A stretch of 42,880 bases of DNA. It comes from an uncultured Oscillospiraceae bacterium. Lineage in GTDB: Bacteria > Bacillota > Clostridia > Oscillospirales > Oscillospiraceae. The position numbers were made by a program, and so were the translations under genes. Below are positions 1 to 7,873 of the stretch, piece after piece. The number at the start of each line of letters is the position of its first letter. Positions within the stretch are counted from its first letter, which is position 1. Below the pieces are notes generated by a model. That model ran no database searches. It saw only the letters and a list, made by a program, of their open reading frames with translations, and was not told the DNA's origin. The stretch spans positions 1-42,880 of the forward strand of contig CANRFN010000040.1 of assembly GCA_947629915.1 (NCBI GenBank), read 5' to 3'.

Positions 1-37
1 GAGCTCATTACCAATGTCCGACCCCAATTCGGTGCTA

Positions 38-60
38 AAACCGGCAAATCAGGCCGGTTT
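38..60 (-). terminator. Weak terminator-like hairpin after the AAA-ATPase-like gene
   Basis: A perfect 8-bp inverted repeat (AAACCGGC / GCCGGTTT) with a 7-nt loop overlaps the stop codon of the minus-strand gene. Read on the minus strand the stem ends in TTTT. The T-run is short, so termination is only a guess. Confidence 0.4.
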
Positions 61-1552
61 AATCAGTCGGATAACAGTTGCGGGCCTTGATTTGCCGGAT
101 CGCTGCGCCGGCGCTGTGGTGCACCCTGAGCTCGATGAGGATCGCCGGGGCGCGGATGTGCTGTTTGGGCAGGTACAGGATGGCGGCCAGTCCCTTTCTC
201 GCGGGAAACCCTTCCCAGCGGTCAGAGGTGTCTGCCGCTGTGAGAAGCGCCTCTCGGATCGCGGTTTTCAAGGTTTCGTGGTCGCTGTATGCGGCTTGGG
301 AACTGCACGCCTCGTGGGACTGCGCTAGGAGGTCTGCCGCCTTCCCGGTGTCCTGGGAGAGGATGGCCGCCAGAAGCTGATCAGACCGTGCGATTTTGGA
401 ATAGAACGCAGATTGCCTGTCTCCCATGAGGGTGCTCTTGATGAGGGAATAGATCTCGCGATTGGGGATACGGACCGTCTTGGTGCTGGCATCATAGGTG
501 AGATAGCCCAGGTGAATGAGAAATGTGAGAGCGTCATCTTCGCTCTTAATCTTGGAGGGATCGTTGGGAAAAATCCCGACATCTACGGCCACAGGGATCC
601 CCTGGAGAAGGCTGTCTAAGCAGCCGGGAAGGCCGTCCAGGTCCGTGCACTGCTGCAAGATCTCGCGAAAATCTGCCGCGTTCCGGTGCGCTCCGATATT
701 CCCACTCTCTTTGGCTGCCCGGACGGAGGACGGGGGGAAAACAGGCCGCCCGCCCACCTGATAGCCGCCATACCAGGCGGCAACATCGTCAAAAGAGAGG
801 TCTGTACCGCTGAGGTACTGGCGCACCTCCGCCACGGTGAAACCAAAGAGGTCTGCTGTTGTGGCGGGGGTGAACAGGTTGATCGGAATGAAATTGTTGG
901 GAGCACATTCTATTTTGGTGCGTGTCATGGGCAAGATGCCCGTGAGGTAGACCGCCGCAAAGAGCATCCACGTATGGGGCGCCTTGAAAAGGCTTCGGAG
1001 GAACAGCAAGTAGGTGAGCTTCAGGTCCTCGTTGTCTGGAAACGCCCGCAGGAAGGCGTCCCACTTATCCAGGATCACCACGAACTTGGCCCCGGTTTCT
1101 GAGACGATGTGCATGAGAATTTGGACAAGGTCTGATTCCCCAGAGCTGGCCTCGGGATACGCGATGAGAAGTTCTTCGCAGATGGAGGCACGTACAGCGT
1201 GCACCAGGTCTATCTTTGGCGCGGGTTTCCCATCGATCAGCGAGCAGGTTTCGCCCGTAATGTAGCTTGACGCGTCCAGGCGGAGTACATGGTACCGGTT
1301 GAGATGCTGCCGGAAAGAGGCCGATTGGCCGATCTTCAGCGGTGCAAAGAGGGCTTCCGAGTCGCAGGAGCGGTCGTAATAGGCGGTGAGCATGTCGGCG
1401 TTGCAGGTCTTCCCAAATCCGGGCGGCCGGGTGACACAGAGGCAGCGCCTGGGTCCGTTGATGCGGGCATTCACGAAATCGATCAGCATCGTCTTGTCCA
1501 CATACGGACCGCTGAGGCCCTCTCGGAACGAGCGGCTGCCAGTAGATGGCAC
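59..1552 (-). CDS. AAA-ATPase-like / PD-(D/E)XK nuclease family protein, probably decayed
   Basis: This 497-residue frame matches the common gut-Firmicute family with an N-terminal AAA-ATPase-like domain (YVDKT near residue 18, P-loop RPPGFGKT near 45) and a C-terminal PD-(D/E)XK nuclease-like domain (ELRVHHSAGAAIRQIKA near the end). Members usually read RPRRFGKS, IIDEWD, an Asp before VFLP, and ELK. Here the Walker B region is ILDKWD, the nuclease Asp is Ala (GLAAILYLP), and ELK is ELR. The protein stops right after the QI.K motif, about 50 residues earlier than I expect. The GTG start at 1552 is poorly spaced from the AAGGGAG ribosome site. The well-spaced ATG at 1556 lies in another frame that begins like the family (MSAIYWQP), which suggests an early frameshift. 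It is single-gene and divergent from nothing obvious. Natural function of the family is unclear; I think this copy is inactive. Confidence 0.7.
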   Translation of the reverse strand: MPSTGSRSFREGLSGPYVDKTMLIDFVNARINGPRRCLCVTRPPGFGKTCNADMLTAYYDRSCDSEALFAPLKIGQSASFRQHLNRYHVLRLDASSYITGETCSLIDGKPAPKIDLVHAVRASICEELLIAYPEASSGESDLVQILMHIVSETGAKFVVILDKWDAFLRAFPDNEDLKLTYLLFLRSLFKAPHTWMLFAAVYLTGILPMTRTKIECAPNNFIPINLFTPATTADLFGFTVAEVRQYLSGTDLSFDDVAAWYGGYQVGGRPVFPPSSVRAAKESGNIGAHRNAADFREILQQCTDLDGLPGCLDSLLQGIPVAVDVGIFPNDPSKIKSEDDALTFLIHLGYLTYDASTKTVRIPNREIYSLIKSTLMGDRQSAFYSKIARSDQLLAAILSQDTGKAADLLAQSHEACSSQAAYSDHETLKTAIREALLTAADTSDRWEGFPARKGLAAILYLPKQHIRAPAILIELRVHHSAGAAIRQIKARNCYPTD

Positions 1553-1578
1553 TCATACGAATCTCCCTTAACTATGAT

Positions 1579-1609
1579 ATTATAACATTCTATATCGAAT
1601 TTTCTACAA
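1579..1609 (-). promoter_or_regulatory. Possible promoter of the AAA-ATPase-like gene
   Basis: On the minus strand a perfect -10 TATAAT (1579-1584) is preceded by TTGTAG (1604-1609) with a 19-nt spacer, followed by AAGGGAG just upstream of the gene. The -35 and the spacing are poor. Confidence 0.4.
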
Positions 1610-1824
1610 CGCATCGCGTCTGATGATTCCAACGAAGAGTATAACACACAGCGAATCCAAACACAATGGTTATTTGCGCAGAACGTACCAAAAGAAATTG
1701 AAGATGAGATCCTGCTGCCCGGGCCTATTTTCTTTCCTCGCGAAAAAAGGGGCTTACACCAAGTCGGACCACTTGCGCCCGCACGTATGCGCTCGCCTGC
1801 CTAAAAATTTATGGGGAAATGGTG

Positions 1825-1853
1825 TTGACTTTTCTGAGAATGTCGTGCATACT
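1825..1853 (+). promoter_or_regulatory. Promoter of the orphan RNA
   Basis: TTGACT (1825-1830), an exact 17-nt spacer, and CATACT (1848-1853) give a good sigma-A-type promoter. Transcription should start near 1860. Confidence 0.6.
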
Positions 1854-1859
1854 GAGCCA

Positions 1860-2009
1860 TGGGAAGAAGCTCCCCTGGTACAAGAAGCAACCTGTCGGTG
1901 CAGAGATGCTAAACCTGCATCAGTGGTCGGGACGGAGACCTAAAACCCGTTCCCAGTGCAGAGTAAACTGCTAAAAAATCCGAAAGGAGCGGAATTTTCC
2001 GCTCCTTTT
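1860..2009 (+). ncRNA. Putative stand-alone structured RNA, possibly 6S-like
   Basis: A transcript of about 150 nt is bounded by a consensus-like promoter and an intrinsic terminator, with no open frame or downstream gene on the plus strand. The core can fold into a rod. GGGAA (1861-1865) pairs with TTCCC (1950-1954) as a closing stem. CTCC pairs with GGAG inside that. A terminal hairpin forms from GGTGCAG and CTGCATC around the middle. Unpaired stretches on both sides of the rod would form a central bubble, as in 6S RNA, and the 3' side segment GACCTAAAACCCG is loosely like 6S sequences. The SRP RNA tetraloop motif (GGAAGCAGCC) is absent. Calling it 6S is a guess; calling it a non-coding transcript is better supported. 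Confidence 0.5.
1983..2009 (+). terminator. Intrinsic terminator of the orphan RNA
   Basis: AAAGGAGCGG and CCGCTCCTTT form a 10-bp stem with a 6-nt loop, ending in a run of four T followed by GCCTTTAT. It reads on the plus strand. Confidence 0.7.
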
Positions 2010-2249
2010 GCCTTTATGGAAGAACTTAAATTGCAGAACGAGCAGATAACATCATAGAAAGTATAGCATTTTGCCAAGGCAAAAGCAAGCTTCCATTGCT
2101 GCTGCAGCAGACCACACGGAAGGGAAAGCTGCAGCGATCCTGCCGCAGGGAAGACGCTGCCCCTCTATGACCTGGACAGCATCCTGCTTCTGGATAACAG
2201 AGCTTTGCCTTCCGGTAGATCTGGCCAATTTCTGCCGAAACATACAGCA

Positions 2250-2280
2250 AGCGCCCCTGCACGGGATGTGCAGGGGCGCT
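2250..2280 (-). terminator. Strong hairpin downstream of nifSU
   Basis: A perfect 13-bp inverted repeat (AGCGCCCCTGCAC and its complement) with a 5-nt loop lies 26 bases beyond the nifU stop. The following minus-strand bases (TTGCTGT) are only weakly T-rich. Confidence 0.6.
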
Positions 2281-2305
2281 CGTCTTGGTATCGGGAATCG
2301 CTGAA

Positions 2306-2737
2306 TCAGTGCTCCAGGCTGCAGTTCTCACAGTCGTGATCGCAGAACTGGGTGGCGTCATAGGGGATGTTGTTCTTGTCGTAGTAGTCCTTTACGGCGG
2401 CCTTCACAGCCTCTTCCGCCAGCACGGAGCAGTGCAGCTTGTGGGCGGGCAGTCCGTCCAGGGCCTCTACCACGGCCTTGTTGGTGAGGGTGAGGGCCTC
2501 GGAGAGAGGCTTGCCCTTGATGAGCTCCGTGGCCATGGAGCTGGTGGCGATGGCGCTGCCGCAGCCGAAGGTCTCGAACTTGGCATCGGTGACCACACCG
2601 TCATCGATCTTCAGGTACATCTTCATGATGTCGCCGCACTTGGCGTTGCCCACCTCGCCGATGCCGTCTGCATCGGGAATCTCGCCCACGTTCCGGGGAT
2701 TCCGGAAGTGGTCCATCACTTTTTCACTATATAACAT
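2306..2737 (-). CDS. nifU: NifU/IscU-type Fe-S cluster scaffold protein
   Basis: This 143-residue cytosolic protein is the scaffold on which Fe-S clusters are built from sulfide supplied by NifS. It has the IscU fold throughout: MLYSEKVMDHFRNPRNVGE at the start and the three scaffold cysteines at 34 (AKCGD), 59 (FGCGSA) and 103 (HCSVLAE), with Asp36 next to the first. The length is normal for the clostridial short NifU, which lacks the Nfu and ferredoxin-like domains of nitrogenase NifU. An extra cysteine cluster at the C terminus (CDHDCENC, residues 132-139) is typical of anaerobe versions. Its ATG lies inside the last codons of nifS in another frame (11-nt overlap), so translation is probably coupled. 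The role is housekeeping Fe-S assembly, not nitrogen fixation. Confidence 0.95.
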   Translation of the reverse strand: MLYSEKVMDHFRNPRNVGEIPDADGIGEVGNAKCGDIMKMYLKIDDGVVTDAKFETFGCGSAIATSSMATELIKGKPLSEALTLTNKAVVEALDGLPAHKLHCSVLAEEAVKAAVKDYYDKNNIPYDATQFCDHDCENCSLEH

Positions 2738-3911
2738 AGTTGCGTTCTCCTTTCTCCAGTTCCTTCCACACCGGGGACATCCCCCGGAGGTATGTCACAA
2801 CGTCCTTCACTGCGGCGATGATCTGCTCCACGTCCTGCATGGTATTGTCCTCGCCCAGGGTGAGCCGCAGGCTGCCGTGGGCCACCTCGTGGGGTCTGCC
2901 GATGGCCAGCAGCACATGGCTGGGATCGAGAGAGCCGGAGGTGCAGGCAGAGCCGGAGGAGGCGCAGATGCCCTTGTCGTCCAGGAGGAGCAGCAGGGAC
3001 TCGCCCTCAATGCCCTCGAAGCAGAAGTTCACGTTGCCGGGAAGGCGGGGAGCGGTGGCGCCGTTCAATGCGCCGTGGGGGATCTCAGAGAGCCCGGCGA
3101 TGAGGGCGTCCCGGAGGGTGGAGACATAGGCGTCATTGGCTGCGATCTTGGCGCAGGCGTCCTTCATGGCGGCGGCCATACCCACGATGGCGGGCAGGTT
3201 CTCCGTGCCGGCGCGGTGGCCCCGCTCCTGGGCGCCGCCCTGGATGAAGGACACCAGGGGTGCGCCGCGGCGGACATACAGGGCGCCTACCCCACGGGGG
3301 CCGTGGAACTTGTGGCCGGACAGGGACAGCATGTCGATGTTCATAGCCTCCACATCGATAGGCACATGGCCCACGGCCTGGACGGCATCGGTGTGGAAGG
3401 GGATCTTCTTCTCCCTACAGAGGGCGCCGATCTCTGCGATGGGCTGGATGGTGCCGATCTCGTTGTTGGCGAACATCACGGACACCAGGCAGGTCTCGGG
3501 GCGGATGGCGGCTGCCACGTCCTCAACCTTTACGATGCCGGAGGCGTCCATGGGGAGATAGGTGATCTCATAGCCCTCTTTCGCCAGCTTCTCCACGGTG
3601 TGCAGCACCGCGTGGTGCTCGATGGGGGTGGTGATGATGTGATTTTTTCCCTTGCGCTTGCCCACCGCGGCGGCGCTGTTGATGGCCTGGTTGTCCGCCT
3701 CAGAGCCGCCGGAGGTGAATATGATCTCTTGCGGTTTGGCATTGAGGCAGGCTGCCACATCGGCCCGAGCCTGGTACAGCACCTCGGCGGCCTCCTGTCC
3801 AAAGGCATAGAGGCTGGAGGGATTGCCCCAGAACCGGTCCATGGTATCCAGCACCGCCTGACGGGCCGCCGGGCTGGTGCGGGTGGTGGCGGCATTGTCT
3901 GCGTAAATCAT
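2727..3911 (-). CDS. nifS: Cysteine desulfurase NifS/IscS
   Basis: A PLP enzyme of 394 residues that converts cysteine to alanine and passes persulfide sulfur to NifU. Visible features are the N-terminal MIYADNAATT, the catalytic His99 (IEHHAV), the Schiff-base Lys201 (SGHKFHGPRG) and the mobile-loop Cys323 (SSGSACTSG). The SSGSAC form of the loop marks group I (NifS/IscS) desulfurases. It starts at an ATG with AAGGAGAG just upstream and is the first gene of a two-gene nifS-nifU operon. A near-consensus promoter and a leader with two small G/C-rich hairpins (3956-3971 and 3932-3945) precede it. It diverges from the arginine operon; no IscR-type regulator is next to it. Confidence 0.96.
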   Translation of the reverse strand: MIYADNAATTRTSPAARQAVLDTMDRFWGNPSSLYAFGQEAAEVLYQARADVAACLNAKPQEIIFTSGGSEADNQAINSAAAVGKRKGKNHIITTPIEHHAVLHTVEKLAKEGYEITYLPMDASGIVKVEDVAAAIRPETCLVSVMFANNEIGTIQPIAEIGALCREKKIPFHTDAVQAVGHVPIDVEAMNIDMLSLSGHKFHGPRGVGALYVRRGAPLVSFIQGGAQERGHRAGTENLPAIVGMAAAMKDACAKIAANDAYVSTLRDALIAGLSEIPHGALNGATAPRLPGNVNFCFEGIEGESLLLLLDDKGICASSGSACTSGSLDPSHVLLAIGRPHEVAHGSLRLTLGEDNTMQDVEQIIAAVKDVVTYLRGMSPVWKELEKGERNYVI

Positions 3912-3984
3912 GCGGAAAGACTCTCCTTACTGCCGCGGATGCGGCAAATACTGCGGCGGCGAACCCGCCGCTCTTGGCAGCAAG

Positions 3985-4013
3985 AGCATACCCCTTTTTT
4001 CCTAGTATGTCAA
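3985..4013 (-). promoter_or_regulatory. nifS promoter
   Basis: On the minus strand a perfect -35 TTGACA (4008-4013), an exact 17-nt spacer and -10 TATGCT (3985-3990). Transcription should start near 3978, giving a leader of about 67 nt with two hairpins. Confidence 0.75.
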
Positions 4014-4049
4014 TAGGAATTATCGCTGAATCGTGAGACTGTATAAAAC

Positions 4050-4077
4050 TGCGAAAATATGCAGCATACTCTGCATA
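4050..4077. promoter_or_regulatory. ArgR-box-like palindromes, distal site
   Basis: TGCGAAAATATGCA (4050-4063) overlaps a perfect inverted repeat TATGCAG/CTGCATA with a 6-nt spacer (4058-4077). TGCATA half-sites in inverted pairs resemble ARG boxes. The site lies between the divergent nifS and argG promoters, about 70 bases upstream of the argG -35. Assignment to ArgR is inference. Confidence 0.5.
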
Positions 4078-4123
4078 AAATGCCGCCTCCGTGTATTTTC
4101 ACCGGCTTTGAACCGTTACGCCC

Positions 4124-4151
4124 TGCAGAATTATGCAAAAAGTAAATTGCA
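4124..4151. promoter_or_regulatory. ArgR-box-like palindrome, promoter-proximal site
   Basis: TGCAGAATTATGCA (4124-4137) is a 14-bp palindrome with one mismatched pair. A second inverted TGCA pair (4134-4151) runs into the argG -35 box (4147-4152). ARG boxes commonly occur as closely spaced tandem sites, so repression of argG by arginine-bound ArgR is a natural reading. Confidence 0.5.
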
Positions 4152-4175
4152 ATCCCCGGCGGGATGGCGTATACT
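4147..4175 (+). promoter_or_regulatory. argGHCJBDF promoter
   Basis: TTGCAA (4147-4152), an exact 17-nt spacer and TATACT (4170-4175). Transcription should start near 4182, leaving a leader of about 59 nt before the argG ATG. Confidence 0.7.
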
Positions 4176-4240
4176 GCACCAAAACCGGCCCAAAACGCAC
4201 AAAATGGTTGGGTTTGGGATGAGATTGCGAGGTTAAAGAC

Positions 4241-5455
4241 ATGGCAGAAGTAAAAAAAGTGGTGCTGGCCTACTCCGGCGGACTGGACACCTCTATTATG
4301 ATTCCCTGGCTGAAGGAGAACTATAACGACCCTGAGATCATCGCCGTATCCGGCGATGTGGGACAGGGCACCGAACTGGACGGCCTGGAGGAGAAGGCAC
4401 TGAAGACCGGTGCATCCAAGCTGTATATTGAGGACCTCACCGATATCATGGTGGACGAGGTCATCATCCCGTCCATGATGATGGGCGCCAAGTACGAGGA
4501 CTACCTGCTGGGCACCGCCTTCGCCCGCCCGGTGATCGCCCGCCGCCTGGTGGAGATCGCCAAGAAAGAGGGCGCAGACGCCATTTGCCACGGCTGCACC
4601 GGCAAGGGCAACGACCAGGTCCGCTTCGAGCTGGCCATCAAGCGGTTTGCCCCGGAGATGAAGATCATCGCCCCCTGGCGGGAGTGGAGCCTGAAGAGCC
4701 GGGACGAGGAAATCGACTACGCCGAGGCCCACAACGTGCCTCTGAAGATCAACCGGGAGACCAACTACTCCAAGGACAAGAACCTGTGGCACCTGTCCCA
4801 CGAGGGCATGGACCTGGAGGACCCCGCCAACGAGCCCCAGTACGAGAAGCCCGGCTTCCTGGAGATGGGCGTCTCTCCCGTGGCGGCGCCGGATGCCCCC
4901 ACCTACATCACCCTGGACTTCGAAAAGGGCTGGCCTGTGGCCCTGAACGGGGAGAAGATGAAGGCTTCGGACATCATCCGCAAGCTGAACGATCTGGGCG
5001 GCGCCAACGGCATCGGCCTTCTGGACATCGTGGAGAACCGGCTTGTGGGCATGAAGGACCGTGGCGTCTATGAGACCCCGGGCGGCACTATCCTCTACCG
5101 CGCCCACGAGGTGCTGGAGATGATCACCGTGGACAAGGACACCAAGCACATGAAGAGCAAGCTGGCTGTGGACTTCGCGGACCTCATCTACAACGGCAAG
5201 TGGTTCACCCCGCTGCGGGAGGCCCTCCAGGCCTTCGCCGAGAAGACCCAGGAGCACGTCACCGGCCAGGTGAAGCTGAAGCTCTACAAGGGCAACATCA
5301 TTACCGCCGGGGTGACCTCCCCGGACTCCCTCTACTCCGAGAACCTGGTGACATTCCAGGAGAGCGACTATAACCAGGCGGATGCCACCGGCTTCATCAA
5401 CCTCTGGGGACTGCCCGACACGGTCCAGGCGCTGCGGGAGCAGGGAAAACTGTAA
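4241..5455 (+). CDS. argG: Argininosuccinate synthase
   Basis: It joins citrulline and aspartate using ATP to make argininosuccinate, the next-to-last step of arginine synthesis, in the cytosol. The 404-residue length is normal. The N-type ATP-pyrophosphatase loop is at residues 9-18 ([10 protein letters not shown]), and the [15 protein letters not shown] segment near 120 binds ATP and substrates. The C terminus (GLPDTVQAL region) is complete. It is the first gene of the operon, behind a promoter overlapped by ArgR-box-like palindromes. The ribosome site before the ATG is weak (GAGGTTAAAG). The opposite strand holds a long open frame that is only a G/C-driven shadow. Confidence 0.97.
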   Translation: MAEVKKVVLAYSGGLDTSIMIPWLKENYNDPEIIAVSGDVGQGTELDGLEEKALKTGASKLYIEDLTDIMVDEVIIPSMMMGAKYEDYLLGTAFARPVIARRLVEIAKKEGADAICHGCTGKGNDQVRFELAIKRFAPEMKIIAPWREWSLKSRDEEIDYAEAHNVPLKINRETNYSKDKNLWHLSHEGMDLEDPANEPQYEKPGFLEMGVSPVAAPDAPTYITLDFEKGWPVALNGEKMKASDIIRKLNDLGGANGIGLLDIVENRLVGMKDRGVYETPGGTILYRAHEVLEMITVDKDTKHMKSKLAVDFADLIYNGKWFTPLREALQAFAEKTQEHVTGQVKLKLYKGNIITAGVTSPDSLYSENLVTFQESDYNQADATGFINLWGLPDTVQALREQGKL

Positions 5456-5464
5456 CCCACGAGT

Positions 5465-5493
5465 TTATCCGGCCGGCCTCGCCGGCCGGATAA
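5465..5493 (+). repeat. Perfect hairpin between argG and argH
   Basis: A 13-bp perfect inverted repeat (TTATCCGGCCGGC and its complement) around a 3-nt loop lies between argG and argH. No T-run follows, so it is unlikely to be a full terminator. It may protect the 3' end of argG mRNA or lower downstream expression. Confidence 0.55.
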
Positions 5494-5514
5494 CATTCCA
5501 GGAAGGAGAAACAC

Positions 5515-6924
5515 ATGAAACTTTGGGCAGGCCGTTTCCAGAAAGAGACGGATACTTTGGTAAATGACTTCAATTCCTCCATCGGCTTTGACGCCCGCCT
5601 GTATCGCCAGGACATCCGGGGCTCCATCGCCCACGCCACCATGTTGGGCAAGCAGGGGATCATAGACCCCTCGGAGGCGGAGAAGATCATCCAGGGGCTG
5701 CAGGCCATCCTCGCGGACATCGAGGCCGGCTCCGTGGAGTTCTCCATGGACAACGAGGACATCCACATGAACATCGAGGCCATGCTCACCGAGCGGGTGG
5801 GAGACGCCGGCAAGCGCCTGCACACCGCCCGCTCCCGCAACGACCAGGTGGCCACGGACTTCCGCCTCTTTGTGAAGGAGGAGATCCCCGTGGTGATCGG
5901 CCAGCTGGTGGCGCTGGAGCAGGTATTGGTGCGCAAGGCCAAGGCCAACGTGTCCACCGTGATGCCGGGATACACCCACATGCAGCGGGCCCAACCCACC
6001 ACCTTCGGCCACTTCATGATGGCCTACGCCAATATGATCCGCCGGGATATCACCCGTTTGGAGGACTGCATGGAGCGGATGGACGAGTGCCCCCTGGGCG
6101 CCGGCGCTCTGGCCACCTCCACCTATCCCGTGGACCGGTTTGCAACCGCGGAGGCACTGGGCTTCCAGCGGCCCATGGACAACTCCATGGACGCCGTCTC
6201 AGACCGGGACTACGCCATTGAGCTTCTCAGCGACCTCTCCATTCTGATGATGCACCTCTCCCGGTTCTCCGAGGAGATCATCCTCTGGTGCTCCTGGGAG
6301 TTCCAGTTTGTGGAGCTGGATGACGCCTACTCCACCGGCTCCTCCATCATGCCCCAGAAGAAGAACCCGGACGTGGCGGAGCTGGTCCGGGGCAAGACCG
6401 GCCGGGTGTACGGCTCTCTCATCTCCCTGCTCACGGTGATGAAGGGACTGCCCCTGGCATACAACAAGGACATGCAGGAGGACAAGGAGCCCGTCTTTGA
6501 CGCCTTTGACACCGTGGAGATCTGCGTGCCGGTGTTCACCGCCATGCTGGACACCCTCACCGTGAAGCCCCGCAACATGGCGCGGGCTGCCTCCGGCGGC
6601 TTTATCAACGCCACAGACTGCGCAGACTACCTCACCCGCAAGGGCATGCCCTTCCGGGAGGCCTACATGGTGGTGGGCCGCCTCGTGCACATGTGCATCA
6701 AAGTGGGGGAGAGCCTGGACACCCTCACCCTGAAGGACTTCCGCTCCGTCTGCGCCCTCTTCGATGAGGACGTGTACGAGGCCCTGCAGCTGAAGGCCTG
6801 CGTCAACGGGCGGAAGGTGTACGGCGGCCCGGCGGAGGACAGCGTGAAGCAGCAGATCGCCCGGATCGAGGCATTCCTGGCCCAGCGGACGCCGGCCAGT
6901 GCAAGCGAGGCGGCGGCTGAATGA
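5515..6924 (+). CDS. argH: Argininosuccinate lyase
   Basis: It splits argininosuccinate into arginine and fumarate, the last step of the pathway. The protein is a 469-residue member of the fumarase/aspartase superfamily. Visible motifs are MKLWAGRF at the start, the HTARSRNDQV segment near 103, TYPVDR near 206, and the superfamily signature SSIMPQKKNPD near 278, which carries the catalytic serine. The AGGAAGGAG ribosome site precedes the ATG. Its TGA overlaps the argC ATG by four bases (ATGA), so the two are translationally coupled. The last 12 or so residues are alanine-rich and probably disordered. Confidence 0.97.
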   Translation: MKLWAGRFQKETDTLVNDFNSSIGFDARLYRQDIRGSIAHATMLGKQGIIDPSEAEKIIQGLQAILADIEAGSVEFSMDNEDIHMNIEAMLTERVGDAGKRLHTARSRNDQVATDFRLFVKEEIPVVIGQLVALEQVLVRKAKANVSTVMPGYTHMQRAQPTTFGHFMMAYANMIRRDITRLEDCMERMDECPLGAGALATSTYPVDRFATAEALGFQRPMDNSMDAVSDRDYAIELLSDLSILMMHLSRFSEEIILWCSWEFQFVELDDAYSTGSSIMPQKKNPDVAELVRGKTGRVYGSLISLLTVMKGLPLAYNKDMQEDKEPVFDAFDTVEICVPVFTAMLDTLTVKPRNMARAASGGFINATDCADYLTRKGMPFREAYMVVGRLVHMCIKVGESLDTLTLKDFRSVCALFDEDVYEALQLKACVNGRKVYGGPAEDSVKQQIARIEAFLAQRTPASASEAAAE

Positions 6925-7859
6925 AACCTGTTGTCTATATCGATGGCCAGGAGGGCACCACCGGCCTGCAGATCTATGAGAGACTGGCGGGCCGGGAGGA
7001 CATCCAGCGGCTCACCATCGACCCGGAGAAGCGAAAGGACACCGAGGCCCGGCGGGAGTGCCTGAACGCCGCCGATCTGGTGTTCCTCTGCCTGCCGGAC
7101 GCCGCCGCCAAAGAGGCCGTCTCTCTGATTGAAAACCCCAACACCCGGGTGATCGATGCCTCCACCGCCCACCGCACCGCAGAGGACTGGGCATACGGGT
7201 TCCCGGAGCTGTCCAAGGCCCACCGGGACGCCGTCATCCGCGGCAGCCGGGTGGCCAACCCCGGCTGCCACGCCAGCGGCTTTATCGCCGTGGTGTACCC
7301 GCTGGTGTCCATGGGACTGCTGCCCAGAGATGCGGCGCTGTCCTGCTTCTCCCTCACCGGGTACTCCGGCGGGGGCAAGAAGATGATCGCCCAGTATGAA
7401 GATCCCAGCGCGGACCCGATCCTGGGCACCCCCGGGATCTACGGGCTGAACCAGAGCCACAAGCACCTGCCCGAGATGCAGAAGATCTGCGGGCTGGAGA
7501 CGGCCCCGGTGTTCTGCCCCATCGTGGACGACTACTACAAGGGCATGGCCACCACCGTGCCCTTCCACGCCGGCCAGCTGAAGTCTGGGGTGAACCTCCA
7601 CGATGTGTGGCAGGCCCTGACGGACTACTACGCCGGCGCCGGCACGGTCCGGGTGGCGGCAGAGGACGGCGTGCCCGGAAAACTGTACGGCGGCCATATG
7701 ACCGGCCGGGACGACATGCTGCTGGCCATCGCCGGCAACGACCAGCGCTTTACCATCACCGCCCTGTTCGACAACCTGGGCAAGGGTGCCAGCGGCGCTG
7801 CCGTCCAGAATATGAATTTGATGCTGGGCTTCCCGGAGACGGCGGGCCTCAGCGTATGA
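6921..7859 (+). CDS. argC: N-acetyl-gamma-glutamyl-phosphate reductase, type 2
   Basis: It reduces N-acetylglutamyl phosphate with NADPH to the semialdehyde, third step from glutamate to ornithine. The catalytic cysteine is Cys116 in NPGCHASGF. At 312 residues, and with IDGQEGTTGLQIYERL in place of the usual GATGYTG dinucleotide-binding start, it is the shorter type 2 form of ArgC, better known from proteobacteria than from Bacillus-type Firmicutes. The His-containing KHLPEMQK segment near 183 is also present. It overlaps argH by four bases and is followed by argJ after 14 bases. Confidence 0.95.
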   Translation: MKPVVYIDGQEGTTGLQIYERLAGREDIQRLTIDPEKRKDTEARRECLNAADLVFLCLPDAAAKEAVSLIENPNTRVIDASTAHRTAEDWAYGFPELSKAHRDAVIRGSRVANPGCHASGFIAVVYPLVSMGLLPRDAALSCFSLTGYSGGGKKMIAQYEDPSADPILGTPGIYGLNQSHKHLPEMQKICGLETAPVFCPIVDDYYKGMATTVPFHAGQLKSGVNLHDVWQALTDYYAGAGTVRVAAEDGVPGKLYGGHMTGRDDMLLAIAGNDQRFTITALFDNLGKGASGAAVQNMNLMLGFPETAGLSV

Positions 7860-7873
7860 GGAGAGAGAGGCAG

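Larger units (their letters stand above)
1557..2249. other. Gene-poor stretch
   Basis: About 690 bases with no convincing protein gene. A 106-codon plus-strand open frame at 1623-1943 has no good ribosome site, no recognisable domain, and runs into the ncRNA promoter, so I do not call it. The only structured content I see is the promoter-RNA-terminator unit at 1825-2009. Base composition is more A/T-rich than in the neighbouring operons. Confidence 0.6.

Noticed and set aside
1623..1943. 106-codon plus-strand open frame in the left gene-poor stretch
   Set aside because: No ribosome site or domain; overlaps the promoter and 5' half of the better supported RNA.
1860..2009. SRP RNA or tmRNA as identity of the orphan RNA
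   Set aside because: The SRP GGAAGCAGCC region and the tmRNA tRNA-like ends are absent.
2306..3911. Nitrogen fixation genes
   Set aside because: Only the general Fe-S pair nifS/nifU is present, with the short NifU; no nitrogenase genes are seen.
2439..4016. 525-codon plus-strand open frame opposite nifS
   Set aside because: It is the mirror of nifS in a high-GC region; the composition is Gly/Val/His-heavy and there is no ribosome site or domain.
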